64,000 nt of DNA from Poronia punctata (lineage: Eukaryota > Ascomycota > Sordariomycetes > Xylariales > Xylariaceae): NCBI GenBank assembly GCA_022579005.1, contig MU401503.1, positions 1 to 64,000 of the forward strand. The letters run 5' to 3'. The notes under the pieces are model-generated. The model was not told the origin of the DNA. It saw nothing but the letters and a program-made list of their open reading frames with translations, and did not search any database. The translations under genes were made by a program, and so were the position numbers. Position 1 is the stretch's first letter; every line of letters begins with the position of its first letter. Shown here one piece after another: positions 60,294-64,000 of the stretch.

Positions 60294-62860
60294 CTAGGCA
60301 TCGAGCTGCACGTAATTGGCGGGGAACAGACCCATGTTCCCCTTGTACTGACCGTACCACCAATCCTCGTCGGGGAACTCCAAATTCGTAATCTTGGCAC
60401 CCTCAGGGAAGCTCAACTCTACACGGCTGGGTTAGTAAACAGGGTGACTTCATAATCCAAGGCTGCGACTTACCGTTGTCTTCTGCAGCTTCATAGTCGA
60501 AGAGGGCCGTTGCAGTGTTGTCGCCCTCGGCAGCAGCAGGCTGCGCCGGTTCGGGCTGTCGAGCAGATTCGGCCACCGGCTCGGCGGCTGGCGCAGCTCC
60601 GTCGTTCCCGTCATCTCCATCATCAACGAGTTCGACATAGTTGCTGGGAAACAAGCCCGTCTCGCCTCGTGAGTTGGTGCCCATCCACCAGTCCTCGTCT
60701 ACCATGTCGATGTTTGTGACATACTCCCCTTCCCGCAGCTCCAACTCGTTGTCTTCAGCCTTTTCATAGTCATATTGGATAAGTGCTCGCTTGCCACCGC
60801 TGGTGCCGGCAGGGGCCTGTGCCACTTGATCATGACCAAACTGTTCTTCCGCTACGGCTGTAGCCGCAGCTCGGGGATCATAAGTATCATTCTCCTCGGG
60901 AATGTCACGTTCGTTGGGCAACTCCTGTTCAATGGTCCTCACTGGAAGTGATTGCTTCGGCTCCTCGGCAGGTTCAAGTTCTGGCTCTGCACCACGAGCA
61001 ACGGGCATAGCGATGCGAACCGGAGATGGGGACCGATCTTCTTCTTCTTCTTCGTCAGCGGGCGCCGGTCGGGGTGGCATACCTGGTAGGGCAAATCCTC
61101 CCGAAGGACCACCTTCAGACGGGCGGCTATCAGCAGGGGGCGGTGAGGGCACCGAGCGTTCAGTGACATCGCGAGGCCGTGATGTCGAGGGGACAGGGGG
61201 CGCTGCTCCGCTGAACTGTTGCTTAATAGCGCTCACTGATCCTGAGCGAGGCTCGGCCGCTTCGGTTGGTTCAGCTGCGTCCTGGCTTTTAACAGTCTCA
61301 CCCGTCTTTTGTCCTGGAATCCCGCGACCAAATGCTGGCGTCTCTACGGGTTTCCAAGACTTTCCGGTATAGCCACTCTGCCAACCACCACTCTTTTGGG
61401 GTGCGACGGGAGATGCAGGCCTAGGGCTGGGGGACCCTGAGGGTACGCCCCCCTGTTGGGCCTTTTTCTCGGCCCAAATCTGAGCCGGCGTCTTTCCACC
61501 CTGGTCCGCAAAAGTCCGGCTAGCCGTACCAACGACGGGCGCTGCAGGTACCGGAGACGGGCCTCCAAAGCCCAAAGCACCAGGAGTAGGTGCCTTGGTC
61601 CCCATGAAAGAAGACGCACCAGTGAACTTCTTGGCGACCTTGGGCTTGGGAAGCTCGGTAATACGCTCGGCCTGGCTGAATGCAGCGCTACGCTCCGCTG
61701 TCGATGGCGGTTGGTACTCCTCGTCTGCCTCAGGCTCTGCCTCGCTGGGCTTCTGTGCTCTGGAACGAATCGCCGCAATATCGACCTTCCCAATAGGTTC
61801 ATAGGCACCCTTGACAGGGGCCGGTCGGTCGTCTTTTTGCTCCTTGGCGGCAGCGCGAATGGCAGCAATGTCAACTTTGCCCACAGGTTGGTAACCGCCC
61901 CCAATCACATCATTCGGTCGGTCATCCTCTCTGGTTGCGCCTTCGAATCTGCTAGGTGCTTGTTTTTGATTCCGTAGTTCCTCTATGTTGACCTTTGTGG
62001 GCTTGTAGGCAGACTCTACCTTCTGAATCTCGTTTCGCGAAACTGGTGGCGCATCTTCACCCCATCCGTCGTCATTCGTCTGTTGCTTGAGGCTAGCATT
62101 GCGCGCGGCAATGATGGGGTTGAAGGAGATGGTGCCACCTGAAGAACCGGCAAAGACAGGCTTGGACCGAACAGCGGGTGGCGGTCCCCTCGCCTTTACA
62201 GGCGCACTCCCACCGGCCGTATAGTTGGCTCCGGAAGCATCGGCAACCTTCTTCAGAATGCTGTCGGGTTCGAGATCCGATTGGGAGCGAGCCGTGATCT
62301 GTACATGGTAGCCCTAAACAGGCGTATTAGCTACAAGACAAGCTTTTGCGGGGTAGAAAAGGAGGTGACTGGGTAACGCACATGGAGAACTTTTGAGACA
62401 GCATTTAGATGGCTTGTAAAGTAGCCTTTTGTTCGCTCGGGGACACCTGCGCCGCACTGTATGTTTTGTTAGCGATTTGTAGATCAGGGCCACAGATCGT
62501 AGAAACACAGAGAGGGGGGGAGCGGGGGGTTGAGAGATGTGGACTGACCCATGCAATCAAGACATATTTGGGTAACCCCGTGTTGGGGTCCTTGATCTTG
62601 ACGAAAGCGAACTGAATTCTGCCTTCGTTGAAATCCTCGATGAGATCCTCCAACTCACCGTCACCCTTTTCTTGGACTTTGAGTACGCTCTCCTTGCTGC
62701 CGTTGTCTTGAAAGGCGTTGGCGAGGGGAGCCTGAACGGAGAACAGAGCCCACTGGGCGTAGGTGGAAGAACTACCGGCAGGCGGAGCTGGGGCGTTGAT
62801 GACGCCTTGGTAACTGCTCTTTATGGAGGCTCCATCACTCGACAAGTTTAGCGACGCCAT
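60294..62860 (-). CDS. ABP1: Actin-binding protein Abp1 (ADF-H plus two SH3 domains)
   Basis: Four exons (62860-62549, 62456-62382, 62313-60474, 60418-60294) give 783 residues; introns are 92, 68 and 55 nt. Residues 1 to about 135 form the ADF-H/cofilin-like actin-binding domain (YAQWALFSV, IQFAFVKIKDPNTGLPKYVLIAW, CGAGVPERTKGYFTSHLNAV). The middle has short repeats YQPVGKVDIAAIR (270-282) and YEPIGKVDIAAIR (300-312), with a related YKPTKVNIEELR just before. A long Pro/Ala/Ser-rich acidic stretch follows. Two SH3 domains end the protein: about 638-693 (ALIQYDYEKAEDNELEL...DWWMG...GLFPSNYVEL) and 730-783 (ALFDYEAAEDN...DWWYG...GLFPANYVQL). Yeast Abp1 has one SH3 domain; filamentous fungi commonly have two. 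Abp1 links Arp2/3-driven actin patches to endocytosis via SH3 partners. Confidence 0.95.
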
Positions 62861-64000
62861 CTTGAGGCACCACTGTCGATGTTGTTAAGTTTGGGAGGAA
62901 TGTTCAAGCAACCGCGAGTTGTGCGATCGTCTTCGTTTTTAGACTTGTTGTCGTTGGGTTTAAAGAACGGCGTCGGATGGAAAGAGAGGGTCGAGACCGG
63001 GGGGCTTGGTGACAACGCCAACACACCAGACTTCAATGATTTGGTTACAGGTTGACAAGTGGAAGGCAGAATGGAGTGCGTGGTGTTGTACGTTGTACAC
63101 AGCCGTGGTGCTAGTGGTATTGGTGGTTAGAGTGGGGTGATTGATGTCAGAGCTTCAAACTCAGTTACCCCAGTGCCAATTCACAAGTACAAGTCAGTCG
63201 GACCCTCGGGTAAGTACGAGTCGAGAAGAGAGAAGAGGCACGAGAACACGAGCAAAATTTCGTTCCGTGTTGAGTATCGTGAGTATTAAACTAAAATGAC
63301 AAAATCTGTATACACATTCCCCATATCTATGCTTACCCCTAGGCTATAAAAGGTTGCCTGGCCTTACGAAAGACACACAAATTGAAGTATTTCTTGTTGC
63401 TTCATCGGCCTGTGAACAGTAATCGGCATGGGGGCCAAGGTTGCCAGGACCCTCTTCAGCTCCTGATGCGTAAAATGGTACATAGGCGTGTTGTATAGCG
63501 CTAGTGTGTAGATGCCCTAGTCCAGTATAAGACTAGAGGAAATACTAGGGGAGTACCTCTACCAGGAGAGTGTCACCTTACCCCTAATAATACGCTAGAC
63601 TATAAAGAGCTAGACATATGGTAATTCCTACAAAGGTCGACAGAAGACCTACAAGAGGCTGAAATTGAATTTGGGATCAACGACGAGCCAATCCAACAGT
63701 GCGGCGCGACGCCTTGCAGGACAGCCAGGGTAGACCTCCAATAGACTTTATGTCAATCCCGCAACGTTCAAGCATCACACGGCTACCTACTCGTATTGAA
63801 ACACCCATCCCACCGTGACCTCCAATCCTCTTTCCTCCCCTTACCTTTACTTGTGAAGATTATCCAGCCGCCGGCCCAGTTCACTGTGCAGAACACGCTA
63901 ATATAGGTATTCAAACCCATGCGAACGGCCAAGTTGACGCGAATTGCCGTAAACTCCATTTTCTTCCTCCTCTCAGCAACAGCTTCGCTACGCGACATTT
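62861..64000. other. ABP1 upstream region and window end
   Basis: The left part is the ABP1 promoter. A short minus-strand frame opening at 63998 (MSRSEAVAERRKKMEFTAIR...) might be the first exon of a gene cut by sequence context, but it has no recognisable domain. Around 63,300-63,620 a TATA-like CTATAAAAGG and CTAG-rich text resemble LTR-type sequence, without a second copy to prove it. Confidence 0.35.

Noticed and set aside
63300..63620. Solo LTR
   Set aside because: A TATA-like box and CTAG-rich text are suggestive, but there is no second copy, target duplication or clear end.
63783..63998. First exon of a gene at the window edge
   Set aside because: A short frame with a possible donor after KG, but no recognisable domain and no second exon found; too weak to call.

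Overview
The window comes from a filamentous ascomycete (Pezizomycotina; I infer Sordariomycetes, possibly Xylariales, but cannot prove the genus). The evidence is compact genes with short GT-AG introns (55 to 307 nt, often GTAAGT or GTACGT donors and CTGAC-type branch sites), fungal-type orthologues (Psk1, Sch9, Nar1, Abp1, Atp14, Prp4) and a block with the signature of repeat-induced point mutation (RIP). No bacterial-type operons, rRNA or CRISPR arrays are visible.

Layout. (1) From 1 to about 15,060 lies an extremely AT-rich RIP island without any intact gene. Its right half is a complete but dead Ty3/gypsy-type LTR retrotransposon (7935-14729) with two 246-bp LTRs, a decayed zinc knuckle and a decayed reverse transcriptase whose catalytic motif is still legible. 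Composition changes abruptly near 15,060. (2) From 15,060 to 31,400 there are five plus-strand genes: a Psk1/S6K-like AGC kinase, a secreted/membrane DOMON-cytochrome b561 oxidoreductase, the U4/U6 snRNP protein Prp4, a cyclin K/T-type transcription cyclin and mitochondrial ATP synthase subunit h. A 405-bp TA-flanked inverted-repeat element (MITE) sits just upstream of PRP4. (3) From 31,400 to 46,400 the sequence is gene-poor apart from a Sch9-type AGC kinase on the minus strand (34,603-37,351). This stretch holds microsatellites, an 85-bp direct repeat carrying a tRNA-like T-arm, and a 27-bp-stem hairpin with RNA polymerase III-like boxes. (4) From 46,400 to 62,900 is a gene-dense block: a GFA-domain protein, a coiled-coil protein, a small unknown protein, a SUZ-domain RNA-binding protein, the cytosolic Fe-S assembly factor Nar1, a small four-helix membrane protein, a CYSTM cysteine-rich protein and the actin-binding protein Abp1.

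The genes are mostly unrelated housekeeping functions: nutrient signalling (the two AGC kinases), mRNA synthesis and processing (cyclin, Prp4, SUZ protein), mitochondrial energy, Fe-S assembly and endocytic actin. They do not form an obvious metabolic cluster. All exon models below were derived by hand from splice signals and reading-frame closure; every multi-exon model given sums to a whole number of codons. I did not find a convincing new multi-gene system. The most unusual signals are the opposite-strand RIP polarity of the two LTRs, the Pol III-like hairpin with its neighbouring tRNA-like repeats, and the TA-flanked MITE.
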